The translations under genes and the position numbers were made by a program. Positions 8,736 through 18,289 of a stretch of 64,000 nt of DNA are shown piece after piece (positions within the stretch are counted from its first letter, which is position 1; every line of letters starts with the position of its first letter). The stretch covers positions 17,794 through 81,793 of the forward strand of contig CALUEY010000039.1 of NCBI GenBank assembly GCA_944319915.1. Direction: 5' to 3'. The notes under the pieces are model-generated. The model was not told the origin of the DNA. It saw only the letters and a program-made list of their open reading frames with translations, and did no database searches. Source of the DNA: an uncultured Prevotella sp. Its GTDB lineage: Bacteria; Bacteroidota; Bacteroidia; Bacteroidales; Bacteroidaceae.

Positions 8736-10631
8736 TTAAAACTTTTGTTCGTACTGATATACTTTGTCATAGTAATTTATGAACGCTTGGTTTACAAGTC
8801 TCATTCCGCCGGGAGTGGGATAATCACCAGTGAAATACCAATCACCCTTATGACATGGTATTGCGGCGTGCAAGCCTTCAATGCTCTGATATACAAGCTC
8901 TATCGGGGTTGTTACGCCAGCAGGACGGAGCATCGCAACCATCTGCTCATTAAGCTCACCTACTGTGAAAGGCTTGTACAAATCCTTGACGCAGCAGCGC
9001 ATCTGTTCTTTCGGTTTCTTAAGCTCTTCCATGCAATTCTTGTAAGTTTGGTCAATGAGAGAGTGCATACCGCGCCCCTTGAGCAATGCAATGCACGCCC
9101 TGAAAGCGATGAACTCCTCCAGTCTTGCCATGTCTATGCCATAATAATCGGGATAGCGTATTTGCGGAGAAGAGCTGACTATGACTATCTTCTTGGGATG
9201 CAACCGGTCCAATATCTTTATTATGCTCTCACGCAAGGTCGTTCCGCGAACTATGCTGTCGTCTATAACAACAAGATTGTCTACATCACGTTTAAGCACT
9301 TCGTATGTAACATCATATACATGAGAGGCCAAATCATTGCGCGAATTGCCTTCGGTAATAAAAGTGCGCAACTTGATGTCTTTCCATGCAACCTTCTCCG
9401 AGCGTACATATTGCTCAAGAATATTCTCAAGCTCATCATGAGTGGGTATGTGGCCGAGATTCTCTATTGCCTTTATTTTCTGTTCATTGATATATCGCTT
9501 AAAACTGCCTAACATACCGTAATAAGCAACCTCAGCCGTATTAGGGATGAAAGAGAACACAGTATGCTCCACGTCGTAATCAACAGCCTTGAGTATTGGG
9601 TCAATAAGCAATTCCCCGAGCTTCTTTCGCTCGCGATAAATATCGCGGTCTGATCCACGGCTGAAATATATTCTCTCAAAAGAACAAGCAGCATCTCCTC
9701 GTTGTTCCAAGATTCGCTCCAGCTCAAATTCCCCTTTCTTGTTTACGACAACGGCCTCACCCGGCTTCAGTTCTTCAATGTCGTCACATTCGATATCGAA
9801 TGTTGTCTGCAACACCGGGCGTTCACTTGCCACCACAACAACCTCGTCATTGCGATAGTAAAACGCAGGGCGGATGCCCCATGGGTCGCGCATTGCAAAC
9901 ATCTCACCACTGCCAGTAAGGCCACACACTACATACCCTCCGTCAAAATCGGGCATGGTAGTTCTCAACACATTGCCCATTTTTACATGATCGTCAATGT
10001 AGTCTGTTATGTCTGTGCCTTGCAGCCCATGCTCCTTTGCATCTATGAAGTTGCGCTCGACCTCCCGGTCAAGCCTATGCCCCATCCATTCCAGCATGAT
10101 GTAGCTGTCGCTGAATATGCGCGGGCATTGCCCTTGTGCTGTAATTTTACCAAAAATCTCATCAATGTTGGTCATGTTGAAATTCCCGCACAGACACAAG
10201 TTCTTCGCTTTCCAGTTGTTGCGGCGAAGAAAAGGATGGACATATTGCAGGCCGCTTTTGCCAGTTGTAGAATAACGCAGATGCCCCATGTACAGCTCAC
10301 CTGCAAAAGGAAGCTGCTCTTTGGCATATTCTGCATTTGCCAATTGCTCGGCCGAAAGATTGCGGAACTCTTTTTGCGCGCTCGCAAAAATCTCTGTTAT
10401 GGCATTTGCGCCCAAAGCCTTTTCGCGAAACATATACTCATTGCCAGGCAACGTGTTCAACTTGACACATGCCATGCCGGCTCCTTCCTGGCCACGGTTG
10501 TGCTGCTTCTCCATCATGAGATAGAGCTTGTTGAGCCCATACATCCAAGTGCCATACTTGCGCTGGTAATAACCAAGTGGCTTGAGCAGCCTTACCATAG
10601 CCACTCCGCATTCGTGCTTCAATTGTTCCAT
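8736..10631 (-). CDS. Long-form PurF-like amidophosphoribosyltransferase
   Basis: A 631-residue class II glutamine amidotransferase fused to a type I phosphoribosyltransferase domain. The nucleophile Cys8 lies in HECGVAM, which may be exposed by removal of the first seven residues. Glutaminase motifs NRGQEGAGM, GHLRYSTTG and CGNFNMTN follow. The PRPP loop VVIDDSIVRGTT lies near residues 460-470. It is about 130 residues longer than canonical PurF and several active-site neighbourhoods are altered (HNGNL is CGNFN here). PRPP amidation to phosphoribosylamine is the family inference; a different acceptor is possible. Its place between glmS and carA groups three glutamine-using enzymes. Confidence 0.85.
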   Translation of the reverse strand: MEQLKHECGVAMVRLLKPLGYYQRKYGTWMYGLNKLYLMMEKQHNRGQEGAGMACVKLNTLPGNEYMFREKALGANAITEIFASAQKEFRNLSAEQLANAEYAKEQLPFAGELYMGHLRYSTTGKSGLQYVHPFLRRNNWKAKNLCLCGNFNMTNIDEIFGKITAQGQCPRIFSDSYIMLEWMGHRLDREVERNFIDAKEHGLQGTDITDYIDDHVKMGNVLRTTMPDFDGGYVVCGLTGSGEMFAMRDPWGIRPAFYYRNDEVVVVASERPVLQTTFDIECDDIEELKPGEAVVVNKKGEFELERILEQRGDAACSFERIYFSRGSDRDIYRERKKLGELLIDPILKAVDYDVEHTVFSFIPNTAEVAYYGMLGSFKRYINEQKIKAIENLGHIPTHDELENILEQYVRSEKVAWKDIKLRTFITEGNSRNDLASHVYDVTYEVLKRDVDNLVVIDDSIVRGTTLRESIIKILDRLHPKKIVIVSSSPQIRYPDYYGIDMARLEEFIAFRACIALLKGRGMHSLIDQTYKNCMEELKKPKEQMRCCVKDLYKPFTVGELNEQMVAMLRPAGVTTPIELVYQSIEGLHAAIPCHKGDWYFTGDYPTPGGMRLVNQAFINYYDKVYQYEQKF

Positions 10632-10734
10632 CCTATTGTCCTAAAGTATTTTCTTTGGTAGTCAATATTCGTATGCTTAGTTTTTCAAGCTGCACTGTCA
10701 GGTGCCTACATCCGCAGTCGTTTGAATTTCCGAC

Positions 10735-12579
10735 TCATTCCACAGTTACCGACTTAGCAAGATTCCGTGGCTGGTCAACGTTCTTTCCCTTGCAAACTGC
10801 AATATGATAAGCAAGAAGCTGCAATGGAATTGTGGACAGCAACGGTTCGAGGCACTCTATAGTGTCTGGCAACTCTATAACCTCGTCGGCAATGCGGCTT
10901 ATCATTGTGTCACCTCTCGTGACAATGGCAATCACCTTGCCCTTCCTGGCCTTTATCTCTTGTATGTTGTTAAGCACTTTTTCATACATAGTATTGTGTG
11001 TCGCAATGACAACAACGGGCATGTCAGAGTCTATCAGCGCAATAGGACCATGCTTCATCTCGGCTGCAGGGTAGCCCTCTGCGTGGATGTAGCTTATCTC
11101 CTTTAATTTCAACGCGCCCTCCAATGCCACTGGATAATTATATCCACGGCCAAGGTAAAGGAAGTTTCGGGCATACGTGAAAATTCTACTTAAGTCGGCT
11201 ATGCGGTTATTGAGCTTAAGCACTTCCTCCATTTTATGAGGTATCTCGTGAAGTTCCTTTACAATGTTAAGATAAACATCTTGGCTTATCGTGCCTTTCT
11301 CCTTGGCAAGAGCCAAGGCCAGCATAGAAAGGACTGTCACCTGCCCGGTGAATGCCTTAGTCGAGGCTACGCCTATCTCAGGCCCAACATGGATATAAGA
11401 CCCTGTGTGGGTAGACCGTGGAATGCTTGAACCAATGGCATTGCATATTCCATAAATGAAAGCTCCATTCTCCTTTGCGAGCTTAATTGCGGCAAGAGTG
11501 TCGGCAGTCTCACCGCTTTGTGAAATTGCAATGACAACATCGTTCGGGGTTATCACAGGATTACGGTAACGGAACTCCGATGCATACTCAACCTCAACGG
11601 GTATGCGGCACAAGCTCTCAATAATCTGCTTACCTATCAATCCGGCATGCCACGAAGTGCCGCACGCAATGATGATGAACCTATTTGCTTCAAGCAATTG
11701 CTTCTTATAATCTATTACCGCGCTGAGCACCACATTGTCAGTGTCAACATTTACGCGGCCTCGCATGCAGTTTGTTAGGCATTCCGGCTGTTCGAAAATC
11801 TCCTTGAGCATGAAATGCGGATAACCGCCTTTCTCTATTTCCCCAAGGTTAATGTCAACAGTCTGAACTTCTGGATTCAGGAGGCGATTCTGTATGTTAA
11901 CGACTTTAAGGTCTTCGCCTTGGCGAATCACAGCAATGTTGCCGTCCTCAAGGTAAACCACCTTGTCGGTATATTCAATAAGCGGTGATGCATCGGAGCC
12001 CAAGAAGAACTCATTGTCACCAATGCCCACAACAAGCGGGCTTTGGTTGCGGGCAGCAATAATTTGATTGGGAATGCGCTTGTCAAGCAAAGCTATTGAA
12101 TAAGCGCCTATAACCTCATGTAGAGCCAACTGCACCGCAGTAAGCAAATCTAAGCCTTTGCGCTGTTGGATATACTCAATCAACTGTACGAGCACTTCCG
12201 TGTCGGTGTCAGAACGGAATTGCACCCCTTTTTCCTTGAGTTTCTTTTTCAAGGCAGCGTAATTCTCAATTATGCCATTGTGTATTATTGCAAGATTCTT
12301 TGACTGGGAATAATGTGGATGAGCATTTGTTGCCGACGGCTCGCCATGCGTTGCCCAACGAGTGTGTGCTATGCCTATGGTGCCGGTGGTGTCCTTATCG
12401 CGACAGAAATCCACAAGGTCATCCACCTTTCCTTTTGCCTTATAAACATTAAGATTCCCCTCTGGGCTTATCAAGGCAACGCCTGCACTATCGTATCCGC
12501 GGTACTCAAGACGGCGAAGCCCCTTGATTAGTATTGGGAAAGCGTCTTTGTCACCTATATATCCTACAATTCCGCACAT
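10735..12579 (-). CDS. glmS: Glutamine-fructose-6-phosphate aminotransferase (isomerizing)
   Basis: A 614-residue cytoplasmic enzyme that makes glucosamine 6-phosphate for peptidoglycan, LPS and other amino sugars. The start was set at MCGIVGYIG because Cys2 must become the N-terminal nucleophile; upstream codons are spurious. The glutaminase domain has HTRWATHGEPS and HNGIIENY. Two SIS domains follow (IACGTSWHAG, AISQSGETADTL, GRGYNYPVALEGALKLKEISY). The C-terminus ends KSVTVE, the usual family end. No glmS ribozyme-like region is expected or seen upstream in this phylum. It leads the operon into the PurF-like gene. Confidence 0.97.
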   Translation of the reverse strand: MCGIVGYIGDKDAFPILIKGLRRLEYRGYDSAGVALISPEGNLNVYKAKGKVDDLVDFCRDKDTTGTIGIAHTRWATHGEPSATNAHPHYSQSKNLAIIHNGIIENYAALKKKLKEKGVQFRSDTDTEVLVQLIEYIQQRKGLDLLTAVQLALHEVIGAYSIALLDKRIPNQIIAARNQSPLVVGIGDNEFFLGSDASPLIEYTDKVVYLEDGNIAVIRQGEDLKVVNIQNRLLNPEVQTVDINLGEIEKGGYPHFMLKEIFEQPECLTNCMRGRVNVDTDNVVLSAVIDYKKQLLEANRFIIIACGTSWHAGLIGKQIIESLCRIPVEVEYASEFRYRNPVITPNDVVIAISQSGETADTLAAIKLAKENGAFIYGICNAIGSSIPRSTHTGSYIHVGPEIGVASTKAFTGQVTVLSMLALALAKEKGTISQDVYLNIVKELHEIPHKMEEVLKLNNRIADLSRIFTYARNFLYLGRGYNYPVALEGALKLKEISYIHAEGYPAAEMKHGPIALIDSDMPVVVIATHNTMYEKVLNNIQEIKARKGKVIAIVTRGDTMISRIADEVIELPDTIECLEPLLSTIPLQLLAYHIAVCKGKNVDQPRNLAKSVTVE

Positions 12580-12594
12580 ATTATAATTTATTAT

Positions 12595-12622
12595 AAAGAC
12601 AAGTGCCAAACAGCGCCTGTCT
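12595..12622 (-). terminator. Possible weak terminator between the export lipoprotein gene and glmS
   Basis: On the minus strand a stem of about ten pairs with one mismatch (GACAGGCGCT/GGCACTTGTC) closes a GTTT loop and is followed by only TTTAT. It fits in the 53-base gap between the two genes. The short T-run makes termination uncertain. Confidence 0.4.
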
Positions 12623-12632
12623 TCAATGATGC

Positions 12633-13436
12633 TTAGTTTTTTAAAATATTATACAATAATGAAGTTAGAGAAATCAATATGGATGTCGCAGAGAACCACA
12701 GCGTGGTCATGCTTCCTACACTTGAGTTCTGAGCCTTAACCTTGTTTGGCTCAACATACACAATGTCGTTCTGTTGAAGATAATAATAAGGCGAGTTGAT
12801 CAAATTGGCATCATTAAGGTTTAGCACGTGGATGGATTTCTTTCCGGTGGAGTCTTCGCGTATCAGTTTGACATTATTGCGCACACCATATATAGTAAGG
12901 TCTCCGGCTTGTGCCAAGGCTTCGAGGATACTTATCTTCTCATTGGTAACAGTATACATGCCTGGGCGGTTCACCTCACCAAGAACAGAAATCTTGTAGT
13001 TTGACATCCTGACTGTCACGATTGGAGTTTCAGTCTTGCTCATGTACGGCATTATCTTTTCTAAAATAAGCTTCTCTGCCTCCGACTTTGTCAAACCTCC
13101 CACATGCAACTGCCCTACCCGCGGGAAATCGATATTGCCGTTATTGTCTACGAGATAGCTTTGGAGCAAGGCCTGGGAATATGTATTGCGTTGCCCCTGG
13201 GTGAGCGGCGTTGGCACTGTCATGTTGAAAGGTATGGCAGCATCGGCATCTGATGTGCTGACGGTTATTGTCAATATGTCTTTGGGCATGATGCGGGCAT
13301 CATACAACATACGCGATGGCTCAAGGTCAACACTCGAACTATTTTTAAAATATGCAACGTTTTTTGTAGAACAACTGCCTAACATCATCAAGGCAGTAGC
13401 CAAAAACATAGGCAAAAAAAACTTCTTATAATTCAT
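12633..13436 (-). CDS. Polysaccharide biosynthesis/export lipoprotein (Wza/EpsA family)
   Basis: A 267-residue outer-membrane lipoprotein of the polysaccharide export family. The signal peptide ends in the lipobox LGSC (Cys22). A poly_export domain follows (MPKDILTITVST ... GNIDFPRVGQLHVGGLTKSEAEKLI), then an SLBB domain (ISVLGEVNRPGMYTVTNEKISILEALAQAG), and a hydrophobic C-terminal segment near residues 245-263. Such proteins form the exit channel for capsule or exopolysaccharide. Neither a Wzc-like kinase nor glycosyltransferases are adjacent, so the gene is an orphan here. A -7 box lies just upstream. Confidence 0.9.
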   Translation of the reverse strand: MNYKKFFLPMFLATALMMLGSCSTKNVAYFKNSSSVDLEPSRMLYDARIMPKDILTITVSTSDADAAIPFNMTVPTPLTQGQRNTYSQALLQSYLVDNNGNIDFPRVGQLHVGGLTKSEAEKLILEKIMPYMSKTETPIVTVRMSNYKISVLGEVNRPGMYTVTNEKISILEALAQAGDLTIYGVRNNVKLIREDSTGKKSIHVLNLNDANLINSPYYYLQQNDIVYVEPNKVKAQNSSVGSMTTLWFSATSILISLTSLLYNILKN

Positions 13437-13464
13437 AAGTTTGTCGTATCGTTTAAACTGTTTG

Positions 13465-13472
13465 CAAATTTA
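13465..13472 (-). promoter_or_regulatory. -7 box for the export lipoprotein gene
   Basis: TAAATTTG on the minus strand matches TAnnTTTG and lies 28 bases before the start codon. The -33 position has only a partial match (TTGC). Confidence 0.5.
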
Positions 13473-13901
13473 CACCTATTTTCCCACATAAGCAAGAAAA
13501 AATCCGACTAAGAAATGGAATACAAAATTTTTTGGATAAGCAAACCCCATACATATCCGCATATACACATTTTAGTATATATACGATTTATCCGTCCACC
13601 ACTAAGCAGCATATAAGCATATAAACCCTATAGGCATGAGCTGTTAATATAATGTGAACGTGATGGTTATACATAGCTTACGACTATATGCCACAGGGTG
13701 AGGTGTGTATGTATAATCATAGGCAAATGCTTGCCCCAATGCCCTCACAACATACAAGATGGACTTCCATGCTAAAAAACGACATCCGCAAGCCTTGCTC
13801 AAACTAACTGCAAGCTTACGGATGCCGCCAATCATAACGCCAACAAAATTGCCCAGTAATGCACCACCTTGCAATTTTAAGTTGGCAAGCCAGTCACTTG
13901 A
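13473..13901. other. Gene-free AT-rich gap
   Basis: I see no supported gene here. The bases are AT-rich with TATA-like runs near 13570-13625. A 76-codon minus-strand reading frame (13644-13874) lacks any recognisable motif and is rejected. Confidence 0.5.
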
Positions 13902-15302
13902 TTAATAAAACTTGAAATAATTGCGAGCGTTGTTGTAGGAAATATCCTCTACCATGCGGCTGAGTATCTCGTGGTCGTTAGGCAGGAGCCCTTTCTCCAC
14001 ATCGGTTCCAAGAATATTGCAGAGCAAACGGCGGAAATACTCATGGCGTGGATAGCTCAAGAACGAACGAGAGTCTGTAAGCATACCAACAAAACGGCTC
14101 AAAAGCCCGAGCACGGAAAGTGCGTTCATCTGGCGGGTCATGCCGTCAAGCTGGTCATTGAACCACCAGCCAGACCCAAACTGGATCTTTCCTGGGCATC
14201 CGCCCTGGAAATTGCCAAGCATGGTGGCGATGACTTCGTTGGCACATGGATTCAACGTGTAGAGTATTGTACGCGTGAGCTTGCCTTCCATGTTCAGCTT
14301 GTTGAGGAACTTGCTCATGGCCTTGGCCGTGTTAAACTCGCCGATAGAATCGAAACCAGTGTCAGGGCCAAGCTGCTCGTACATTTTTGTATTGTTGTCG
14401 CGGATGGCACCATAGTGGAACTGCTGCGTCCAGTCTGCATCAGCGTCCATCTCGGCCATCTTAGTCAGGAAACAATTTTTGTACTGGCGTACCTCATAGG
14501 TGGTGAGCTCTTTCTTGCTCATGGCCTTGGCAAAGATGTCCTCTATCTGCGCATCGGTATACTCCTCGTCATAGAACTCCTCGATGCCATGGTCTGAAAG
14601 CTTGCAGCCATTCTCGGCAAAAAAGTCGTGGCGCTTCTGCAGAGCGTCAACCATGTCCTTAAACGTAGTGATGGTGACACCCGCCACTTCGCCGAGCTGG
14701 TTTACATAGTCTGCAAACTCAGGCTTCTCGATGTTCATGGCCTTGTCAGGACGCCAAGCCGGTATCATCTTTATCTCGAAACCGCTCTCGCGAGTCTGCT
14801 TATGGTAACGCAAGTCGTCCACGGGGTCGTCGGTGGTGCACACGCACTCTACGTTGTAGCGCCGCATCAGCCCACGCGCAGAATACTCTGGCAATTTCAG
14901 CTTCTCGTTGCACTCGTCATAAATCTCACGGGCAGTCTTCGGGCTGAGCAGCTTTGTGATGCCGAATGCTGTCTTAAGCTCAAGGTGAGTCCAATGATAC
15001 AGCGGATTACGGAATGTGTATGGCACCGTCTCGGCCCACTTCTCAAACTTCTCCCAGTCAGAAGTATCCTTGCCCGTACAATACTTTTCTTCCACTCCGT
15101 TTGTGCGCATGGCCCTCCACTTGTAGTGGTCGCCGCCCAGCCAAAGCTCAGTTATGCTCTTGAACTTATGGTCGTTGGCCACCATCTCGGGAATCAAATG
15201 GCAATGATAGTCGATGATTGGCATTTTGGCTGCATGGTTGTGGAACAAGTCTTGGGCAACCTCGTTGTCCAGCAAGAAGTTCTCATCATTGAATTGTTTC
15301 AT
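13902..15302 (-). CDS. uxaC: Glucuronate isomerase
   Basis: A 466-residue cytoplasmic enzyme that isomerises D-glucuronate to fructuronate and D-galacturonate to tagaturonate, the first step of hexuronate catabolism. Typical features are IIDYHCHLIP near residue 30 (metal-binding HxH), ELWLGGDHYKWRAMR, VECVCTTDDPVDDL, PAWRPDKAM, QFGSGWWFNDQ and SFLSYPRHEYFRR. Length matches the family (about 470). No other hexuronate genes lie beside it. It is divergent from ansA, with -7 boxes for both directions in the 187-base gap. Confidence 0.96.
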   Translation of the reverse strand: MKQFNDENFLLDNEVAQDLFHNHAAKMPIIDYHCHLIPEMVANDHKFKSITELWLGGDHYKWRAMRTNGVEEKYCTGKDTSDWEKFEKWAETVPYTFRNPLYHWTHLELKTAFGITKLLSPKTAREIYDECNEKLKLPEYSARGLMRRYNVECVCTTDDPVDDLRYHKQTRESGFEIKMIPAWRPDKAMNIEKPEFADYVNQLGEVAGVTITTFKDMVDALQKRHDFFAENGCKLSDHGIEEFYDEEYTDAQIEDIFAKAMSKKELTTYEVRQYKNCFLTKMAEMDADADWTQQFHYGAIRDNNTKMYEQLGPDTGFDSIGEFNTAKAMSKFLNKLNMEGKLTRTILYTLNPCANEVIATMLGNFQGGCPGKIQFGSGWWFNDQLDGMTRQMNALSVLGLLSRFVGMLTDSRSFLSYPRHEYFRRLLCNILGTDVEKGLLPNDHEILSRMVEDISYNNARNYFKFY

Positions 15303-15419
15303 AATTAGTCGTTTATTGGTTGTTGTAAAAGTTCATCGGATTCCTTGGACTGCCTCACCGTTGAGCCACTTGCCGCAAGGCTTCGGGCTACAACCGTTAA
15401 CTAAGGCAGGTCAGTACTG

Positions 15420-15427
15420 CAAAAGTA
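15420..15427 (-). promoter_or_regulatory. -7 box for uxaC
   Basis: TACTTTTG on the minus strand fits TAnnTTTG and points toward uxaC, about 118 bases upstream of its start codon. No clean -33 TTTG is seen. Confidence 0.45.
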
Positions 15428-15460
15428 ATAAAATTATTCTGTAATGTCGAAAACTTTACT

Positions 15461-15468
15461 TATTTTTG
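15461..15468 (+). promoter_or_regulatory. -7 box for ansA
   Basis: TATTTTTG fits TAnnTTTG and lies 21 bases before the ansA start codon. The -33 position is poorly conserved. Confidence 0.5.
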
Positions 15469-15489
15469 CATGGAAAAAATACGTAAACG

Positions 15490-16527
15490 ATGGCGTTCGA
15501 CAATAATGTCCTATTAATCTACACAGGAGGCACCATAGGCATGAACCGCAACCCCAGGACGGGAGCCTTGGAGCCGTTCAACTTTGAGCATCTGCTCAGC
15601 AATGTGCCTGAGCTGACACAGTTTTCAACGCACATTGCGACCATGCAATTCAACCCGCCAATAGACAGCAGCAACATGTCGCCAAAATTGTGGATTGAAC
15701 TGACCCACATCATTGCCGACAACTACGACTATTATGATGGGTTTGTCATCCTTCACGGAACAGACACCATGGCCTACACCGCGTCTGCCCTCAGCTATAC
15801 ACTCGAAAACCTCACCAAGCCCGTAATACTGACCGGAAGCCAGCTGCCCATAGGCCAGTTGCGCACCGATGGCAAGGAGAACCTGATTACGAGCATCGAA
15901 ATAGCATCGGCAAAACATCCTGACGGAAGCGCGCTGGTGCCTGAAGTGGGCATATTTTTCAATGGGCACCTGATGCGAGGCAACCGCACCACGAAACAAA
16001 GTGCCGACAACTTCAACGCGTTTGAAAGCTTCAATTACCCGCACCTTGTCGATGCGGGGGTCAACATTGCCTATAAAGAAGAACTTATACTTAAGCCCAA
16101 CCGCTCTGCACCAATGACACCGCACTTCAGGTTGGACAACAATGTCATCGTGTTCACCATCTTTCCCGGAATTAGGGAAGACCTCGTGCGCCATATCATA
16201 GCAACGCCCAACTTGCGATCCATCGTCATGCGGACTTTCGGCAGTGGCAACGCACCACAATCAACTTGGCTCATCAAGGCCCTTAAGGAAGCCACGGCAA
16301 ATGGCAAAACCATTGTAAACATCAGCCAATGCATGGCGGGAAGCGTTGAAATGGGACGATACGACACTGGCTACCAGCTGAAATCGGCCGGCGTAATAAG
16401 TGGACACGACAGCACGGTGGAAAGTGCAGTTACAAAACTTATGTACCTTCAGGCGCGCTTCGCAGACCAAGACCAAGTGTCGCACTACATGATGCAAAAC
16501 ATCAGAGGTGAGATGACCATCAAATGA
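15490..16527 (+). CDS. ansA: L-asparaginase, type I (cytoplasmic)
   Basis: A 345-residue enzyme that hydrolyses asparagine to aspartate and ammonia. The first catalytic threonine is in IYTGGTIGM near residue 12, and the second motif is LHGTDTMAYTASAL near residue 90. GSQLPIGQLRTDGKENL is characteristic of bacterial type I enzymes. There is no signal peptide, consistent with the cytoplasmic, lower-affinity class. Length matches E. coli AnsA (338). It stands alone between the divergent uxaC and a repeat-filled convergent gap before galE. Confidence 0.95.
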   Translation: MAFDNNVLLIYTGGTIGMNRNPRTGALEPFNFEHLLSNVPELTQFSTHIATMQFNPPIDSSNMSPKLWIELTHIIADNYDYYDGFVILHGTDTMAYTASALSYTLENLTKPVILTGSQLPIGQLRTDGKENLITSIEIASAKHPDGSALVPEVGIFFNGHLMRGNRTTKQSADNFNAFESFNYPHLVDAGVNIAYKEELILKPNRSAPMTPHFRLDNNVIVFTIFPGIREDLVRHIIATPNLRSIVMRTFGSGNAPQSTWLIKALKEATANGKTIVNISQCMAGSVEMGRYDTGYQLKSAGVISGHDSTVESAVTKLMYLQARFADQDQVSHYMMQNIRGEMTIK

Positions 16528-16669
16528 ATGGCAAAATAATCGAGAGGAATGTGAGCACCCTTAAGCTGCCAAGGCTCTCAGAGGCCGTGGCGCGCTGTCA
16601 TTAACATTTTTATGTTAACTACCATGTCAATGGCTGCTTGAGGTAATCACTTGTTATCCAACAAGTTGC

Positions 16670-16780
16670 GGAACGTGCCATTGGGGCTTCCGAAACAGCA
16701 CGTTTTAGATTCTGAAACAAGCCATATTGCAGCCCCAAGCAGGCCGTTTGGCAGAGCAAAGTGTGGCATGCTGAAAACCA
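16670..16780. repeat. Degenerate CAAAACGGCC-type intergenic repeat cluster (locus 2)
   Basis: Imperfect units of about 20 bases fill the convergent gap after ansA. The stretch 16717-16745 matches 39334-39362 (locus 4) at about 24 of 29 positions, which supports a real family rather than chance. GGCCGTTTGGCA recurs as in locus 1. Confidence 0.6.
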
Positions 16781-16820
16781 TGAGGCAGGGTAACGTTTTG
16801 GGGTTGCATATTTGCAACTA

Positions 16821-17014
16821 AGAAGCTGTTTTGATTTTTTACGACAGCACTCTTTCACTGCCTAATGTTCACTGTGTCCATGGCTTGAAGTGTATTTCCG
16901 CGATGCTTTTTGTTTTAGCTTTCATAATTTAGCCAGCTAAACTCTGCCAAACGACAACAAAAAGCATCGCGGAAATCCACGGCAGCACATTGGACAAAAA
17001 TCCAAACAGTTTCT
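16821..17014. mobile_element. MITE-like element, full copy 2 (194 bp)
   Basis: The left end AGAAGCTGTTTTGATTTTTT (16821-16840) pairs with the right end at 16994-17014 with a few mismatches. The interior contains a perfect 21-base inverted repeat (16894-16914 with 16956-16976) around a TTTAGCcaGCTAAA-like centre, so a single strand can fold into a long hairpin. It aligns with copy 1 in opposite orientation. Nothing supported lies between 17015 and 17199. Confidence 0.78.
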
Positions 17015-17199
17015 GAGGACAATGCATGACATTGGGCAAAGCAAAAGAATCTCTCCTTAGTTACAGAATAAAACCATCCTGGCTATGGAGAGATTCTTCC
17101 ATACAAATTTTCATCAGCCATGAACGTGCCATTGGCACAAAAATCAATTCAAATCATAGAATCTACAAGCTTGTGCACAACAACTGCGCAAGCATTCTG

Positions 17200-18237
17200 T
17201 TACTGAATGCCGTCTGCACGGAGACGCTTTTGCCAGTTCCATGCGGAACGGAGCGTGTCCTCAAGGCTTGTCTCTGCGTGCCAGCCAAGAACCTTATTGG
17301 CTTTCTCCGGATTAGCCCACACTTTCTCTATGTCTCCGGCACGACGAGGGGCGTATGCCCAGTTGAGCTTTACGCCGGTGGCCTTCTCAAAGGCATCGAT
17401 GATTTGCTTGGTGCTAACCCCGTGGCCTGTGCCTATGTTGAACACTTCAAGGCGGTCGCTATCCATGTCGAGCACGCGCTCCATGGCCTTTACATGAGCC
17501 TTGGCAAGGTCAACCACATATATGTAATCGCGGATACAAGTACCGTCTGGAGTGTCATAATCATTGCCAAACACCTTGAGCTGCTCACGTATGCCTATGG
17601 CGGTCTGAGTAACATACGGGATGAGATTCATTGGCACGCCGTTGGGCATTTCGCCAATGATTGCCGACGGATGAGAACCTATCGGATTGAAATAGCGGAG
17701 CAGGATGGCCTTTATGTCTGCCCCGCTATTGATAAAGTCGCGTATGATTTCTTCGTTTATCTGCTTCGTATTGCCATAAGGGCTCTCGGCAGGCTTTATG
17801 GGAGCATCCTCAGTGACAGGCAGATTCTCCGGGGCGGGCTGGCCGTAAACGGTGCAGCTGGACGAGAAGATGATGCCCTTAACACCGTGCTTGGGCATAA
17901 GCTCAAGCAAGTTTAGCAAACTGACAATATTGTTACGGTAATAAAGCAACGGTTTCTCAACGCTCTCCCCTACAGCCTTGCTTGCTGCAAAATGTATTAT
18001 TCCCTTGATGTCGGGATGTTTGGCAAACACTTTGTCCATGGCTTCCAAATCCTGACAATCAACCTGCTCGAAATCTGGGCGAACGCCTGTGATCTTTTCA
18101 ATGCCATCAACAACACTTGCCTGAGAATTTGACAGATTGTCCACTATCACGACTTTATAGCCGGCATTCTGCAACTCAACAGTTGTGTGCGACCCTATGA
18201 AGCCCGTGCCGCCTGTAACCAAAATTGTCTGTTTCAT
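17200..18237 (-). CDS. galE: UDP-glucose 4-epimerase
   Basis: A 345-residue short-chain dehydrogenase-type epimerase that interconverts UDP-glucose and UDP-galactose for galactose use and glycan synthesis. The Rossmann motif GGTGFIG is at residues 9-15, the serine-rich SSSCTVYG near 125-132, and the catalytic pair YxxxK at Tyr154/Lys158. The end RSAWNWQKRL is typical. Length fits the family (about 340). Its own promoter lies immediately after the Rnf operon terminator. Confidence 0.95.
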   Translation of the reverse strand: MKQTILVTGGTGFIGSHTTVELQNAGYKVVIVDNLSNSQASVVDGIEKITGVRPDFEQVDCQDLEAMDKVFAKHPDIKGIIHFAASKAVGESVEKPLLYYRNNIVSLLNLLELMPKHGVKGIIFSSSCTVYGQPAPENLPVTEDAPIKPAESPYGNTKQINEEIIRDFINSGADIKAILLRYFNPIGSHPSAIIGEMPNGVPMNLIPYVTQTAIGIREQLKVFGNDYDTPDGTCIRDYIYVVDLAKAHVKAMERVLDMDSDRLEVFNIGTGHGVSTKQIIDAFEKATGVKLNWAYAPRRAGDIEKVWANPEKANKVLGWHAETSLEDTLRSAWNWQKRLRADGIQ

Positions 18238-18269
18238 CTTTATGCGATTTTGTTCTTACAATAGATGCA

Positions 18270-18277
18270 CAAAGATA
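18270..18277 (-). promoter_or_regulatory. -7 box for galE
   Basis: TATCTTTG on the minus strand fits TAnnTTTG, 32 bases before the start codon. The -33 region reads ACTTG rather than TTTG and overlaps the T-run of the upstream rnf terminator. Confidence 0.55.
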
Positions 18278-18289
18278 GCATAAAACCAT

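Noticed and set aside
9702-10661. A 319-codon plus-strand reading frame opposite the PurF-like gene
   Set aside because: It is antisense to a gene with intact catalytic motifs and shows no family similarity.
13644-13874. A 76-codon minus-strand reading frame in the gap before uxaC
   Set aside because: No motif, no promoter and no signal; the gap is AT-rich and probably non-coding.
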